Assembly: GCA_033875255.1 (NCBI GenBank) | Contig: JAWZSN010000007.1 | Span: forward strand, 1 to 64,000 | Direction: 5' to 3' | Length of the DNA: 64,000 bases | Source: Marinimicrococcus sp033875255 | GTDB lineage: Bacteria; Pseudomonadota; Alphaproteobacteria; Geminicoccales; Geminicoccaceae | Part shown: piece by piece, positions 1 to 10,970 of the stretch | Position numbering within the stretch: position 1 is the first letter of the stretch | How the letters are laid out: each line of letters starts with the position of its first letter | Translations under genes and position numbers: made by a program | Notes under the pieces: model-generated | Told to the model about the DNA's origin: nothing | What the model saw: only the letters and a program-made list of their open reading frames with translations | The model's database searches: none

Positions 1-434
1 GGAACGGCCGCCCGGCAGGAGATCGCGCCGGCGGCCCACGATGGTTGCGGGAAGGACCTGAAGATGGCCTGAAGGTCAATCGCCGCCCTGGAAACCTGGC
101 AGAGAAAACGGCGCCCAGTCGCCGACTTTTTTATGAGGACCGGGGCGCGCGGATCTCCATCTTGGCCACGGGCAGAGCTCGTGAGACCAGATACGTTGGC
201 GCAGACCGGACAGGACCAGCCTTCAGAACCCTCTTGCAAACGGGGCGGGCCATACGTTCTCTTCTATTCCGGTGGAGTGAAGGAAGGAGGAGGATGCGAC
301 GGAATCCGGTCCCTGCTGGCGGGCGGCCGCGCCCTGGCATCCCTCACGCCACCCACGCCCGTCGGTAGAGGACGCCCGCGCGAAAGCGCCATCGAACCCG
401 CCCCCGGCCCCAATCGGCCTTGCGCTGCCGGCGG
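1..434. other. Leading stretch with no supportable gene
   Basis: The first 434 bases carry several overlapping open frames, but none has a ribosome-binding site with a recognisable protein or a conserved motif. A short frame reading in from the left edge stops near base 72 and could be the tail of an upstream gene, but it is too short to judge. I see no tRNA cloverleaf and no terminator here. Confidence 0.4.
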
Positions 435-611
435 TCAGTAGCGGCGCTTGAAGCGGCGCCAGAGGAGCGCACCGGCAGCGCCGGCGAGTGCCAAAAGCAG
501 CAGGACGAACAGCACCACGATGGCGGCGCCGCCCAGGAGGGCTTCCAACGTGTCGGAGAAGCCGAACATGCCGACCATCAGCGCGAGCAGCAGGACGATC
601 ACCACGGGCAT
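435..611 (-). CDS. Small membrane protein, 58 residues
   Basis: Starting at the ATG at 611, which follows an AAGGAGAG ribosome-binding site, the frame gives a 58-residue protein. It has two hydrophobic stretches (about residues 1-18 and 20-45) and a basic tail ending RRFKRRY, so it is a probable small inner-membrane protein with the positive tail in the cytoplasm. The open frame continues upstream, but the strong ribosome-binding site fixes this start. I do not recognise a named family. The next gene on this strand (771-1031) lies 160 bases upstream, so an operon is possible but not shown. Confidence 0.6.
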   Translation of the reverse strand: MPVVIVLLLALMVGMFGFSDTLEALLGGAAIVVLFVLLLLALAGAAGALLWRRFKRRY

Positions 612-770
612 CGCATTCTCTCCTTTCGCAATGGCATTGAAAGAGCCGGCGGCAGGGGGCGGTTTCCCGCTGGCGTGCCGGCAGGTCACGCCGGATCGCG
701 GAGCAGTGCGCTGGCCTCCTCGAGATCCCGGGTGGCGAAACCCTCGCTGAAGGCGCCGCAAGCCGACCTG

Positions 771-1031
771 CTAGGCGCCGCCACCCGCTGCGGGACCGGT
801 GCAGGCGAGCTCCGCGCCGGCGTCCAGCAGCCAGCCGGCGAGCGTCGTCTCGACCCGCCGCTGCACGGCAGGCGGATAGAGGCGCAGGCTGTCGGTCGCC
901 GCGGCGAGCAGCGCGACATCGCGGCGGCGCAGCGCCGTGGCGAACCTGCGGTAGAGCAGCGTGTCCCGGCCGAGCATCGCACCGAGCCGCTCGCGCAGAT
1001 CCTCCAGAGCCGCCGCGGGGCTTCCCGCCAT
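771..1031 (-). CDS. Hypothetical protein, 86 residues
   Basis: An 86-residue, Leu/Ala/Arg-rich, probably all-helical soluble protein beginning MAGSPAAALEDLRERLG. The ATG at 1031 was chosen because GGAG lies about ten bases upstream. The frame is open further upstream, but that extension runs into low-complexity sequence. I do not recognise a family. The regular heptad-like spacing of Leu and Arg suggests a helical bundle. It lies divergently from mlaA, with about 220 bases between them for promoters. Confidence 0.45.
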   Translation of the reverse strand: MAGSPAAALEDLRERLGAMLGRDTLLYRRFATALRRRDVALLAAATDSLRLYPPAVQRRVETTLAGWLLDAGAELACTGPAAGGGA

Positions 1032-1252
1032 GTCCCACGTCTCCGCTGCGTCCGCCCGAAAGGGCGTGCCAGGCCCCCCGGCCTCGCGCCGCGCTTCTAG
1101 GCCGACTGAAGCGTTGCCGCTAGCGCACAGCAAGGCGACGCACAACCGGGTATCCGGCCGCCCGGCTTGCCACCGCCTAGAGCCGCCGGTTATCTCGTGC
1201 CGTCGTATCGGCGGCGCGCAGGCAGCCGCCGCACTCTTGCAGGGATGGCGCG

Positions 1253-2038
1253 ATGACGATCGGCAGGAAGAGCGTATGCGGCGCCTCGCGCTGGCCGGGC
1301 GGCGCCGCCGCGGCCCTGCTTGCGATGCTGGTGGGCGGCTGCGCGTCCGGCCCGAGCGGCGGCATCGCCGACCCGCTCGAGCCTCTCAACCGCGCCGTGT
1401 TCCGCTTCAACGAGGTGGCCGATGGTCTGGTGATCGAGCCGGCAGCGGAGCTTTACGGGCTGGTGGTTCCGGAGGCGGGTCGCACCGGCCTGCGCAACTT
1501 CCTGGACAATGCGGGCTCGCCCGTTGTCTTCGCCAACGATCTGCTCCAGCTCGAGCGGGAGCGGGCCGGCGTCACCCTGGCCCGCTTCATGATCAACACC
1601 TTCTTCGGCGGGCTGGGCCTGTTCGACGTCGCCCGGCATTTCGGGCATGTCCGGCACGAGGAGGATTTCGGCCAGACCCTGGCGGTCTGGGGCGTGGGCG
1701 ACGGGGCCTATCTGGTCCTTCCCATTCTCGGGCCGTCGAGCCTGCGCGACGCCACGGGCTCCGCGGTCGATGGTTTCCTGCTCGATCCCGCCGTCTATAT
1801 TGCACCCAGCGACGCCCGGCTGGCGGCCCGCGTGGCGGACGGCGTGGATACCCGCTACCGCCTCGATCCGGTGATCGAGGATCTGCGCGCCAACGCCATG
1901 GACCGCTATGCGACGGTCCGCACGGTCTACCAGCAGCGCCGCCAAGCGGCGATCGCGAACGGCCGGGCGACCGCCGCCGACCCGGACTACGAGGCGATCT
2001 TCCAGGATCCGGAGGCCGAGGATGGCACCAGCAACTAG
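1253..2038 (+). CDS. mlaA: MlaA (VacJ) outer-membrane lipid-asymmetry lipoprotein
   Basis: The 261-residue protein has a lipoprotein signal with lipobox LVGGC, so Cys30 is the lipidated residue. The MlaA-type sequence after it starts at DPLEPLNRAVFRFNE. Family features seen are the GLRNFLDN segment, the FMINTFFGGLGLFDVA helix pair and VLPILGPSSLRDATG. MlaA sits in the outer membrane and removes misplaced phospholipids from the outer leaflet, handing them to the periplasmic carrier MlaC. Its stop codon overlaps the start of the mlaC-like gene by 17 bases, which fits a two-gene unit. The inner-membrane MlaFEDB genes are not in the window. Confidence 0.93.
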   Translation: MTIGRKSVCGASRWPGGAAAALLAMLVGGCASGPSGGIADPLEPLNRAVFRFNEVADGLVIEPAAELYGLVVPEAGRTGLRNFLDNAGSPVVFANDLLQLERERAGVTLARFMINTFFGGLGLFDVARHFGHVRHEEDFGQTLAVWGVGDGAYLVLPILGPSSLRDATGSAVDGFLLDPAVYIAPSDARLAARVADGVDTRYRLDPVIEDLRANAMDRYATVRTVYQQRRQAAIANGRATAADPDYEAIFQDPEAEDGTSN

Positions 2039-2636
2039 CCTTACGCGACGCGGTTTCGCGGCCGCTGCCCTCGTGCTGGCGGCGACCGCCGCGGCACGCG
2101 CCACCCCGCCCGCCGCGGCGAGCGGCTTCATCGAGACGGTCGGCAACAAGGTCGTGGGCGTGCTGCGCGATGCGAGCCTCGGGCGCGACGAGCGGCTGCA
2201 GCGGCTCTCGGGGCTTCTCGACGAGGCGACCGACCTGCCGCTGCTCGCCCGCCTCGTGCTGGGCCAGTACTGGCGCAAGGCCTCGCAGCAGCAGCGCGAC
2301 GAGTATGTCCGGCTGTTCCGCGCCCTGGCGATGAAGACCATGGCCGACCGGCTGCACGAATATGGCGGCGAGACCTTCGAGATCAGCGGCAGCCGCGCCG
2401 TGGACGACCGCGACACCATCGTCTCGACCCGCATCATGCGGCCGGGCAGCCAGTCGCCGGTCAATGTCGACTGGCGGGTGCGTGATACTGGCGGCAAGCT
2501 GGCGATCATCGACATCATCGCCGAGGGCGTGAGCCTGGTCGTCACGCAGCGCTCGGAGGCGGCCGAGGTCGCCGGCCAGCGCGGTATTGACGGCCTGCTC
2601 CAGCAGATGCGCGAGCGGGTCGAGGAGCGCGCCTGA
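2022..2636 (+). CDS. mlaC: MlaC-family periplasmic phospholipid carrier
   Basis: A 204-residue protein starting at the ATG at 2022, inside the end of mlaA, so translation is probably coupled. The N-terminus LTRRGFAAAALVLAATAAARA looks like a Tat-type signal peptide with twin Arg. The mature part matches the MlaC/Ttg2D family: a helical N-half with LARLVLGQYWRKASQQQRDEY, then a beta-rich part with VNVDWRVRDTGGKLAIIDI and VVTQRSE. MlaC carries phospholipid between MlaA in the outer membrane and the MlaFEDB complex in the inner membrane. Length is normal for the family. Confidence 0.9.
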   Translation: MAPATSLTRRGFAAAALVLAATAAARATPPAAASGFIETVGNKVVGVLRDASLGRDERLQRLSGLLDEATDLPLLARLVLGQYWRKASQQQRDEYVRLFRALAMKTMADRLHEYGGETFEISGSRAVDDRDTIVSTRIMRPGSQSPVNVDWRVRDTGGKLAIIDIIAEGVSLVVTQRSEAAEVAGQRGIDGLLQQMRERVEERA

Positions 2637-2699
2637 GCGCCGGCCCCGCCTTCCCGCGTCCAAGGCTCCGCTACGCTCGGCCGCCGCCGAGGCTCCGCC

Positions 2700-5423
2700 T
2701 CACTCGGCTGCCAGAGCGGGGTGGTCGGCGCGCGGCAGCGGCAGGGTGAAGCACAGGGCGGCGCCGCCCAGTGCCGCATCCTCGACCCAGATCCGCCCGC
2801 CGAAATGCTCGATGATGTGCCGCGAGATCGGCAGGCCCAGGCCGGTACCCTTGGGCCGTGACTTGAGATCGTCGGAGACCTGGCGGAACTTCTCGAACAC
2901 CGCCTCGCGATAGGCCGGCGGCACGCCCGGGCCGTTATCCTCGACCCGGATCTCGAAGCGGTCGCGGTGCCGGCGCATCACCAGGCGCACCCGGCCGCCC
3001 TCGGCAGGCAGGAACTTCGAGGCGTTGGACAGCAGGTTGATGAGCACCTGCAAAAGCCGGTCGCGGTCGCAGACCACGACGCTCGCGCCGGCCTCGAGCT
3101 CGCACTCCAGCCTTGCTTTCTTCTCCGCCATGATGCCCTCGGACGCGGCGACCGCCTCCTGGACCGTGTCGCGCAGGTCGCAGGGCCCGACATGCCATTC
3201 CATGCGGCCGCTCTCGATCTTGGAGAGATCGAGCACGTCGTTGATGAGGCGGGTCAGCCGCTCGCTCTCGCGGATCACGATGTGCAGGAAATGCTGGCGC
3301 TCCGCGGGCTCGAGATCGGGCGTGTCGTGGAGGATCTCGGAGAAGGAGCGGATCGAGGTGAGCGGGGTCCGCAGCTCGTGGCTCACCGTGGCGATGAAGT
3401 CGTCCTTGAGCCGGTCGAGCTGCTGGAGCCGCTCGTTGGCGCGACGCAGCTCGCCGGTGGCCTCCTCCAGCGCCAGCGACTTCTCCTCGAGGCGGTGGCT
3501 GTATTCCAGCACCTTTTGGGTCTCGTCGAGGATCTCCATGAGCTCGTCGGGGCCCATCACCTCGCCGCGCACCACCGAGCCAACCACGACGCGCGCCGAG
3601 GCCGCGCCCAGCGCCCGGGCGAGGCCCCGCTCGCTGAGCTGCACGAGCGCTGCATCGGCCGCCTCGTCGGGCGCCAGCGCCCGGCCGCGCGCCGCGGCAT
3701 CGCTGGCCAGCACCGCCTCGGCCCGCTCGGGCCCGAGAAACCGCCGCAGCAGGTCGAGCAGGGCGCCCACCTGGGCCTCGCCACGCCACAGCCGGGTCGA
3801 GGCGCGGCTGCTCTCGACGTCGACGAACAGGAGCGCCTGCAGCCGCTCGAGCTTGTTCTGGCGGACCAGGAGGCTGACGAGCACGAGAAGGCCCACATTG
3901 GTGGCGAGGCTCCAGACCAAAGCGTGGCTTACCGGGTGCAGACCGCCGAGGCCGAAGAGCGCGGTCGGCCGCAGCAGCCCGATCCCCGCCGGCCCCTCGG
4001 TCACCAGCGTGATCGACAGGGCGCCGGTGCCCGCCATGGCCGGCACGATCAGCGTGTAGATCCACACGGCGAAGCCGGCAGCCAGGCCCAGCACCGCGCC
4101 CGGCAAGGCGGCTTCGCGCCAGTAGATGCCGGCGATGATCAGCGGCGCCAGCTGGGCCATGGCGCAAAAGGCGATCAGGCCGATGCTGGCGAGCCCGTAG
4201 CGGTTGCCGATGAGCTGGAAAAAGACATAGCCCAGCAGCAGCACCAGCAGGATCGCCACCCGCCGCACCATCAAGATGAGGCGCGAGAGATCCTGCCAGC
4301 GCTCGAGCCGCAGCGCCTTGATGCGCAGCAGAACCGGCATCACGAGATCGTTGGAGACCATGGTGCTGAGCGCCACCGTCTCGACGATCACCATGGCAGT
4401 CGCCGCCGAGAAGCCGCCCAGATAGGCCACCAGCGCCAGCCAGTCGTGCCCCGCGGCGAGCGGCAGGGCCACCACGATGCTGTCGGGTGAGCCGCCCAGG
4501 GCGCTCGCCACCCCGGCGAAGGCGATCGGCAGGACGAAGAGGTTGATGGCGAAGAGATAGAGCGGGAACAGCCAGATGCTGCGCCGCAGGTGCGGCAGCT
4601 CGACATTCTCGATGACCGCCACCTGGAACTGCCGCGGCAGCACCAGCATCGCCAGCCCGGAGAGGCCGGTGAGCAGGATCCAGTCGGCGTTGCCGTAGCC
4701 GGTGCCGGCAAGGGTCAGCAGCTCGCCCCTGCCCGCCTCGCGCAGGCGCTCCAGGATCGCGCCCGGCCCGTCGAAGAGCCAGAAGGTCACCACGACGCCC
4801 AGGGTCACGAAGCACAGCAGCTTGACGATGCTCTCGACCGCCACCGCCAGCACCATGCCCTGGTGGTGCTCGGTGGCGTCGATGTGGCGGGTGCCGAAGA
4901 GGATACTGAAGACGGCGAGGAGCAGCGCCACGAGAAGGGCGGAGTCCGCACCCGTCATGAAGGCGGCGCTCGGCGAGTGGACCAGCATCAGCTCGAGGCT
5001 GGCGGCCACCGCGTTGAGCTGGATCGACATGTAGGGGACGGTGCCGACCACGGCCACGATGGTGACCAGGCCGGCAAGAAGGCCGCTCTTGCCGTAGCGC
5101 GCCGAGATGAAGTCGGCGATCGAGGTGATGCCGTAGGCCTTGGTGATCAGCAGGATCTTGCGGAGGACGAAGGCGAACAGCAGGGCCGCCAGGGTGGGCC
5201 CCAGATAGACCGGCATGAAGGCGAGGCCGCCGGTGGCGGCGAGGCCGACGCTGCCGAAGAAGGTCCAGGCGGTGCAGTAGACCGCCAGCGAGAGCGTATA
5301 GACATAAGGGTTGGCGATGACGCTGCGGCCCTGCTCGGCGCGGCGGTCGCCGAAGCTGGCCACGGCGAAGAGGGCTGCCAGATAGAGGATCGAGAGGGTG
5401 AGCGCGGTTCCGACCAGAGCCAT
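2700..5423 (-). CDS. Sodium/solute-symporter-type sensor histidine kinase (CbrA-like architecture)
   Basis: A 907-residue protein. Residues 1 to about 500 are a multi-span SSF-type transporter domain (YTLSLAVYCTAWTFFGSVG near the start). A linker and coiled coil (about 590-670) lead to a HisKA domain with the phospho-acceptor His682 in SHELRTPL, then a HATPase_c domain with the N box (INLLSNASKF), DNGPGVP and GTGLGLPIS. There is no C-terminal receiver, unlike some relatives. Such proteins couple solute sensing or transport to phosphorylation of a regulator. The lone receiver encoded at 5650-6021 is the likely partner, and the small membrane gene between them ends 6 bases before this start. 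The ligand cannot be told from sequence. Confidence 0.9.
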   Translation of the reverse strand: MALVGTALTLSILYLAALFAVASFGDRRAEQGRSVIANPYVYTLSLAVYCTAWTFFGSVGLAATGGLAFMPVYLGPTLAALLFAFVLRKILLITKAYGITSIADFISARYGKSGLLAGLVTIVAVVGTVPYMSIQLNAVAASLELMLVHSPSAAFMTGADSALLVALLLAVFSILFGTRHIDATEHHQGMVLAVAVESIVKLLCFVTLGVVVTFWLFDGPGAILERLREAGRGELLTLAGTGYGNADWILLTGLSGLAMLVLPRQFQVAVIENVELPHLRRSIWLFPLYLFAINLFVLPIAFAGVASALGGSPDSIVVALPLAAGHDWLALVAYLGGFSAATAMVIVETVALSTMVSNDLVMPVLLRIKALRLERWQDLSRLILMVRRVAILLVLLLGYVFFQLIGNRYGLASIGLIAFCAMAQLAPLIIAGIYWREAALPGAVLGLAAGFAVWIYTLIVPAMAGTGALSITLVTEGPAGIGLLRPTALFGLGGLHPVSHALVWSLATNVGLLVLVSLLVRQNKLERLQALLFVDVESSRASTRLWRGEAQVGALLDLLRRFLGPERAEAVLASDAAARGRALAPDEAADAALVQLSERGLARALGAASARVVVGSVVRGEVMGPDELMEILDETQKVLEYSHRLEEKSLALEEATGELRRANERLQQLDRLKDDFIATVSHELRTPLTSIRSFSEILHDTPDLEPAERQHFLHIVIRESERLTRLINDVLDLSKIESGRMEWHVGPCDLRDTVQEAVAASEGIMAEKKARLECELEAGASVVVCDRDRLLQVLINLLSNASKFLPAEGGRVRLVMRRHRDRFEIRVEDNGPGVPPAYREAVFEKFRQVSDDLKSRPKGTGLGLPISRHIIEHFGGRIWVEDAALGGAALCFTLPLPRADHPALAAE

Positions 5424-5429
5424 CCGGGC

Positions 5430-5624
5430 TCACTCCCTCCGGCCACGCTCCACGGCCAGCGCCGCGGCGAGGATGACCGCGGCCCAGGCGGCGAACAGGT
5501 AGGCCGGGAGGAGCCAGTCGGGACCGGCCACGGCGAGCGCGTCGACGAGTTGCAGCACGGGATGGCTGAACAGCATCACCGCCGCCGTGAGCAGCGCGAG
5601 CAGGTGGCGCCGGCGATCCGACAA
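5430..5624 (-). CDS. Small two-helix membrane protein between receiver and kinase
   Basis: A 64-residue protein. I place the start at a TTG at 5624 because GGGGAG lies 6 bases before it. The longer open frame reaching 5732 overlaps the receiver gene and encodes non-hydrophobic, Ser/Pro-rich sequence. The protein has two membrane helices (about residues 7-30 and 36-56) and a basic end. It lies 25 bases after the receiver stop and 6 bases before the SSF kinase start, so the three form an operon. Small partners also accompany some SSF transporters, but I cannot assign this one to a named family. Confidence 0.65.
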   Translation of the reverse strand: MSDRRRHLLALLTAAVMLFSHPVLQLVDALAVAGPDWLLPAYLFAAWAAVILAAALAVERGRRE

Positions 5625-5649
5625 GGGCGTCTCCCCGGTCAGCCGGCCT

Positions 5650-6021
5650 TCAGGGCTCGCCCAGCATCTGGCGGACCTGCTCGACCAGCTCGCGGGTCGA
5701 GAAAGGCTTGGTGACGTAGGCGTCGGCGCCAAGCGCCAGGCCGCGCTCGCGCTCCTGCTCGCGGCCGCGGGCGGTGAGCATGATGATCTTCGTGTCCTTC
5801 CAGTCCGGCCTGGCGCGCACCCGCTCGCACACCTCGAACCCGTCCAGCTCGGGCATCATCACGTCGAGCAGGAGAAGGTGGGGCGGCGAGCCTTCGAGGG
5901 CCGCCAGCGCCTCGCTGCCGTTGCGCGCCACGGCAACCTCGAAACCCGCCCGCTTCATGAGGAATTCGAGCGAGAGCACGATGTTGGGCTCGTCATCGAC
6001 GACCAGCACGCGTTTGGTCAT
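5650..6021 (-). CDS. Single-domain response regulator (CheY-like receiver)
   Basis: A 123-residue protein made only of a receiver domain. The acidic pocket is Asp9/Asp10 (VVDDE), the phospho-acceptor is Asp53 (LLLLDVMMPELDG), the switch Thr is Thr83 and the conserved Lys is Lys105 (VTKPFS). There is no output domain, so it must act through protein contacts or a phosphorelay. It is the first gene of the minus-strand unit with the small membrane protein and the SSF histidine kinase. The 198-base gap to ettA, which runs the other way, holds both promoters. Confidence 0.92.
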   Translation of the reverse strand: MTKRVLVVDDEPNIVLSLEFLMKRAGFEVAVARNGSEALAALEGSPPHLLLLDVMMPELDGFEVCERVRARPDWKDTKIIMLTARGREQERERGLALGADAYVTKPFSTRELVEQVRQMLGEP

Positions 6022-6219
6022 GCCCGCTCCCGGGGGTTCTTGTCGTTCCTTGGTCAGAGTAGCGGCAGGCGGTGCGCTGAGACAGGGGCTTTTTCCGGTG
6101 CGTCGGACGGGCTTTCAGGCCGCGGCTTTCAGCCAGCCTGCAAGCCTGATACAAGGCGGCCGGTCTGCGCAGCCCTCCCCATTCCGCGCAACTTTCGAGG
6201 ACAGCCGAGGATCGAGTCG

Positions 6220-7902
<1,683 letters not shown>

Positions 7903-7960
7903 GGCGGGCCCGCCGGCCCCCCGCTTTCGGGGCCACGCGACTCCCAAGCGTGCTGACCAT

Positions 7961-7994
7961 GCCCCCTGCCCCTGCTATTGAGCAGGCAGGGGGC
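7961..7994. terminator. Stem-loop between ettA and the K+ channel gene
   Basis: gccccctg and cagggggc pair, and cctgct and agcagg pair inside them around the loop attg; two unpaired C bases form a bulge. It lies about 60 bases after the ettA stop and 70 bases before the channel gene. No T-run follows, so it may be a terminator, an attenuator or an mRNA-stability element. Confidence 0.45.
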
Positions 7995-8063
7995 GGTCGT
8001 TGCCGAGGGAGCTGCGGTGCGCGAGACTTCACCATCTGCGGCGCGACCGCGGCCGGGTCGGCG

Positions 8064-9272
8064 ATGAGCCTGCGCGCCCGCCTCTACGAGCTGCTCGAGG
8101 ACGAGGAACGTGTCAGCCCGCAGGCCCGCCTGGTCCGCGGCGGCCTGATGGCCCTCATCCTGCTGAGCGTCGCATGTGCGATCCTGGCGACCGAGCCGGA
8201 CCTGCCTGCGGCGGTGCGCGAGCTGCTCGCGGCTGTCGAGGCGTTCTGCGTCGCCGTCTTCACCGCCGAGTACGTGCTGCGCGTGTGGACCAGCGTCGAG
8301 GACCGCGCGGGGCGTTACGCGGCGCCGCTGACGGGCCGCCTGCGCTACATGGCGACACCGATGGCGCTGGTGGATCTCGCGGCCGTGCTGCCGTTCTACC
8401 TGACGCTGCTGCTGCCGGTCGACCTGGTGTTCCTCAGGCTCCTGCGGCTCCTGCGCATCCTCAAGATCACCCGCTACTCGCCGGCCCTCTCGACCCTCCA
8501 GCTGATCCTCTACAACGAGCGCCGCTCGCTGCTCTCGGCCCTCTTGCTGCTGGCCGTGCTGGTGGTGCTGGCGGCCGGCTTCATGAACATGGCCGAGGGC
8601 GACATCCAGCCGGCGGTGTTCGGCTCGATCCCGCGGGCGATGTGGTGGGCGATCATCACCCTGACGACGGTGGGCTATGGCGACGCCGCGCCGGTGACCT
8701 CGCTGGGGCGGATCATCGCCGGCATCACCGCGCTGTGCGGCATCGGAACGCTGGCGCTGCCGACGGCCATTCTCGGCGCCGGCTTTGCCCGCGAGATGCA
8801 GAAGAAGGAGTTCTTCGCCCGCTCGTCGATGGTGGCGCGGGTGCCGCTGCTCCGCCATCTGCCGCCGGCCCAGCTGGCCGAGGTCACGAGCCTCCTGCAC
8901 GCGCGCATGCTGCCGCCGCGCTACACCGTGCTGCGTCGCGGCGAGCATGCCGAGGCCATGTATTTCATCGGCGAGGGCCGGGTGGTGGTGCGGCTCGGCG
9001 ACCGACGCCTCACGCTGGGCCCGGGCTCGTTCTTCGGCGAGCTGGCGCTGATCGAGGGGCGGCCGCGCGAGATCACCGTCACCACGCTGACGCCGTGCCG
9101 GCTGCTGGAGCTCGATGCCGGCGACTTCCATCGCCTCATCGCCGGCGATCCCGGCCTGCGCGAGACGATCCTGGCCGAGGCCCGCGAGACCGCCCGGCGC
9201 CACGGCTTCACCCTGCATGTCGAGCATGACGGCGCGCCCGCGGCTCCGGCCGACCCGCCGCCGGCGCGCTGA
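8064..9272 (+). CDS. Six-helix potassium channel with C-terminal cyclic-nucleotide-binding domain (MlotiK1-like)
   Basis: A 402-residue membrane protein. S1-S6 span about residues 25-240. S4 carries FLRLLRLLRILKITRYS with regularly spaced Arg/Lys. The pore has the selectivity filter TTVGYGD at 201-207, so it is K+-selective. Residues about 265-380 form a CNMP-binding domain whose phosphate cassette reads FGELALIEGRPREITV and keeps Glu and an Arg. This arrangement is that of bacterial CNG-type channels such as MlotiK1. The antiporter gene follows 15 bases later, so the two probably form a K+-handling operon. The start at the ATG at 8064 follows family length. Confidence 0.92.
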   Translation: MSLRARLYELLEDEERVSPQARLVRGGLMALILLSVACAILATEPDLPAAVRELLAAVEAFCVAVFTAEYVLRVWTSVEDRAGRYAAPLTGRLRYMATPMALVDLAAVLPFYLTLLLPVDLVFLRLLRLLRILKITRYSPALSTLQLILYNERRSLLSALLLLAVLVVLAAGFMNMAEGDIQPAVFGSIPRAMWWAIITLTTVGYGDAAPVTSLGRIIAGITALCGIGTLALPTAILGAGFAREMQKKEFFARSSMVARVPLLRHLPPAQLAEVTSLLHARMLPPRYTVLRRGEHAEAMYFIGEGRVVVRLGDRRLTLGPGSFFGELALIEGRPREITVTTLTPCRLLELDAGDFHRLIAGDPGLRETILAEARETARRHGFTLHVEHDGAPAAPADPPPAR

Positions 9273-9287
9273 GGAAGGGAGCAGCCC

Positions 9288-10970
9288 GTGCACAGCGAGG
9301 ACTTCCTCTTCGCCGCAATGATCGGTCTGGCCGCCGGAACGGCCGCCCTGGTCCTGTTCCGGCGGCTGGGCTTCGGCTCGATCCTGGCGCTGCTCGCTAC
9401 CGGCATCCTCGTGGGCCCCTGGGGCATTGGGCTGGGCCAGAGCGCCCAGACCCTGATGCAGGTGACCGAGCTCGGCGTCGTGTTCCTGCTGTTCGTCATC
9501 GGGCTCGAGCTGGAGCCGCGCCGTCTCTGGGAGATGCGCCGCGCACTCTTCGGCCTGGGCTCGCTCCAGGTCGTGGTGACCGGCCTCGCCCTCGGCGCGG
9601 TCTTCGCCTTCATCCTCGACACTGGCTGGCGCGTCGGGCTGATCGCCGGGCTGGGCCTCGCCCTCTCCTCGACGGCGTTCGTCATGAAGCTCCTCGAGGA
9701 GCAGGGCGAGCTCGGCTCCCAGCACGGCCGCCATGCGCTTGCCATCCTGCTGCTGCAGGACATGGCGGTGGTGCCGCTGCTGGCCCTCGTGCCGCTGCTC
9801 GGCGACGATGTACAATGGGCGGTGCCGTCCGCCCACGACGTCGCGGTGCCGCTCCTGGCCCTGGGGTTCTTGTGGGTGTTCGGGCATTTCGCCCTGCCCA
9901 AGGCCTTCGAGTTGGCGGCCCGGCAGCGCAACAGCGAGGCGTTCGCGGCGCTTGCCGGCCTGGGCGTCACCGCCGCCGCCTGGGCCATGAATGCCGCCGG
10001 CCTGTCGCCGGCGCTGGGCTCCTTCCTCCTGGGCATCCTGCTCTCGCGCTCGCGCTACCATCACCAGATCGGGGCAGAGATCGCTCCCTTCAAAGGCTGG
10101 CTGCTCGGCCTGTTCTTCGTGGCCGTCGGCATGTCCATCGACCTCGGCACGCTGGGCCGTCATGCCTTCCTGGTGCTGGCCGAGGTCGCCGTCCTGATCC
10201 TCGTCAAGGTGGCGGTGCTGCTGCTGCTCGGGCGCCTGTTCCGCCTCGACTGGGCCTCGGCCCTGCGCACCGCGCTGCTTCTCGCCCAGGGCGGCGAGTT
10301 CGGTTTCGTGCTGTTCGGCGCCGCCCTCGCCGCCGGCCTGTTCTCGAGCGAGCTCCACGCGATCGGCATCGTCGTGATCTCCGTCTCGATGATGCTGACC
10401 CCGTTCCTCGCACGCACCGGCGAGCGGCTCGCGGCTCGCCTGGAGCCACGGGCCTCGTCGCCTGCGGGTCCGGGCCACGAGCTCGAGCGCCATATCGTCA
10501 TCGCCGGCTTCGGACGGGTCGGCGACACCGTCGCGCGGATGCTGGAGGCAGCCGAGCTTCCCTATCTGGCCATCGATCTCGACGGCCAGCGCGTGGCTGA
10601 CGGAATCCGCGCAGGGCGCCACGTTGCCTACGGCAATGCCAGCGACCCGCGCCTTCTCGAGGCGGCCGGCGTCGGCCGGGCTGCGGCCGTGGTCGTCACC
10701 CTCGACAGCCCGACCGACGCCGAGCGGGTGGTCTCGACCGTCCGCACCTTCCATCCCCAGGTGCGGGTGGTGGCGCGCAGCCGCGATCTCTCGGCTCGCG
10801 ACCGGATGCTCCGGGCCGGCGTGAGCGAGGCCGTGCCCGAGACCGTCGAGATGAGTCTGGCCCTGGGCGAGGCGGTGCTGCGCGGCGCGGGCGTGCCCGC
10901 CGACCTCGCCCAGGACATCGGCCGCAGCTTTCGTGCCGGCGACTTCGCGCTCGCCCGCGACAGAGCCTGA
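9288..10970 (+). CDS. KefB-type monovalent cation:proton antiporter with RCK/TrkA-N domain
   Basis: A 560-residue protein starting at a GTG after GAGGAAGGGA. Residues 1 to about 390 form a CPA2 Na+(K+)/H+ exchanger domain with repeated membrane spans; GLALSSTAFVMKLLEE and LLLQDMAVVPLL are typical. Residues from about 402 form a Rossmann TrkA-N (RCK) domain with GFGRVGDTVA and YGNASDPRLLEAAG. It ends soon after this domain, so a TrkA-C domain is absent. KefB/KefC relatives export K+ in exchange for H+. The channel gene 15 bases upstream suggests joint control of K+ efflux. Confidence 0.92.
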   Translation: MHSEDFLFAAMIGLAAGTAALVLFRRLGFGSILALLATGILVGPWGIGLGQSAQTLMQVTELGVVFLLFVIGLELEPRRLWEMRRALFGLGSLQVVVTGLALGAVFAFILDTGWRVGLIAGLGLALSSTAFVMKLLEEQGELGSQHGRHALAILLLQDMAVVPLLALVPLLGDDVQWAVPSAHDVAVPLLALGFLWVFGHFALPKAFELAARQRNSEAFAALAGLGVTAAAWAMNAAGLSPALGSFLLGILLSRSRYHHQIGAEIAPFKGWLLGLFFVAVGMSIDLGTLGRHAFLVLAEVAVLILVKVAVLLLLGRLFRLDWASALRTALLLAQGGEFGFVLFGAALAAGLFSSELHAIGIVVISVSMMLTPFLARTGERLAARLEPRASSPAGPGHELERHIVIAGFGRVGDTVARMLEAAELPYLAIDLDGQRVADGIRAGRHVAYGNASDPRLLEAAGVGRAAAVVVTLDSPTDAERVVSTVRTFHPQVRVVARSRDLSARDRMLRAGVSEAVPETVEMSLALGEAVLRGAGVPADLAQDIGRSFRAGDFALARDRA

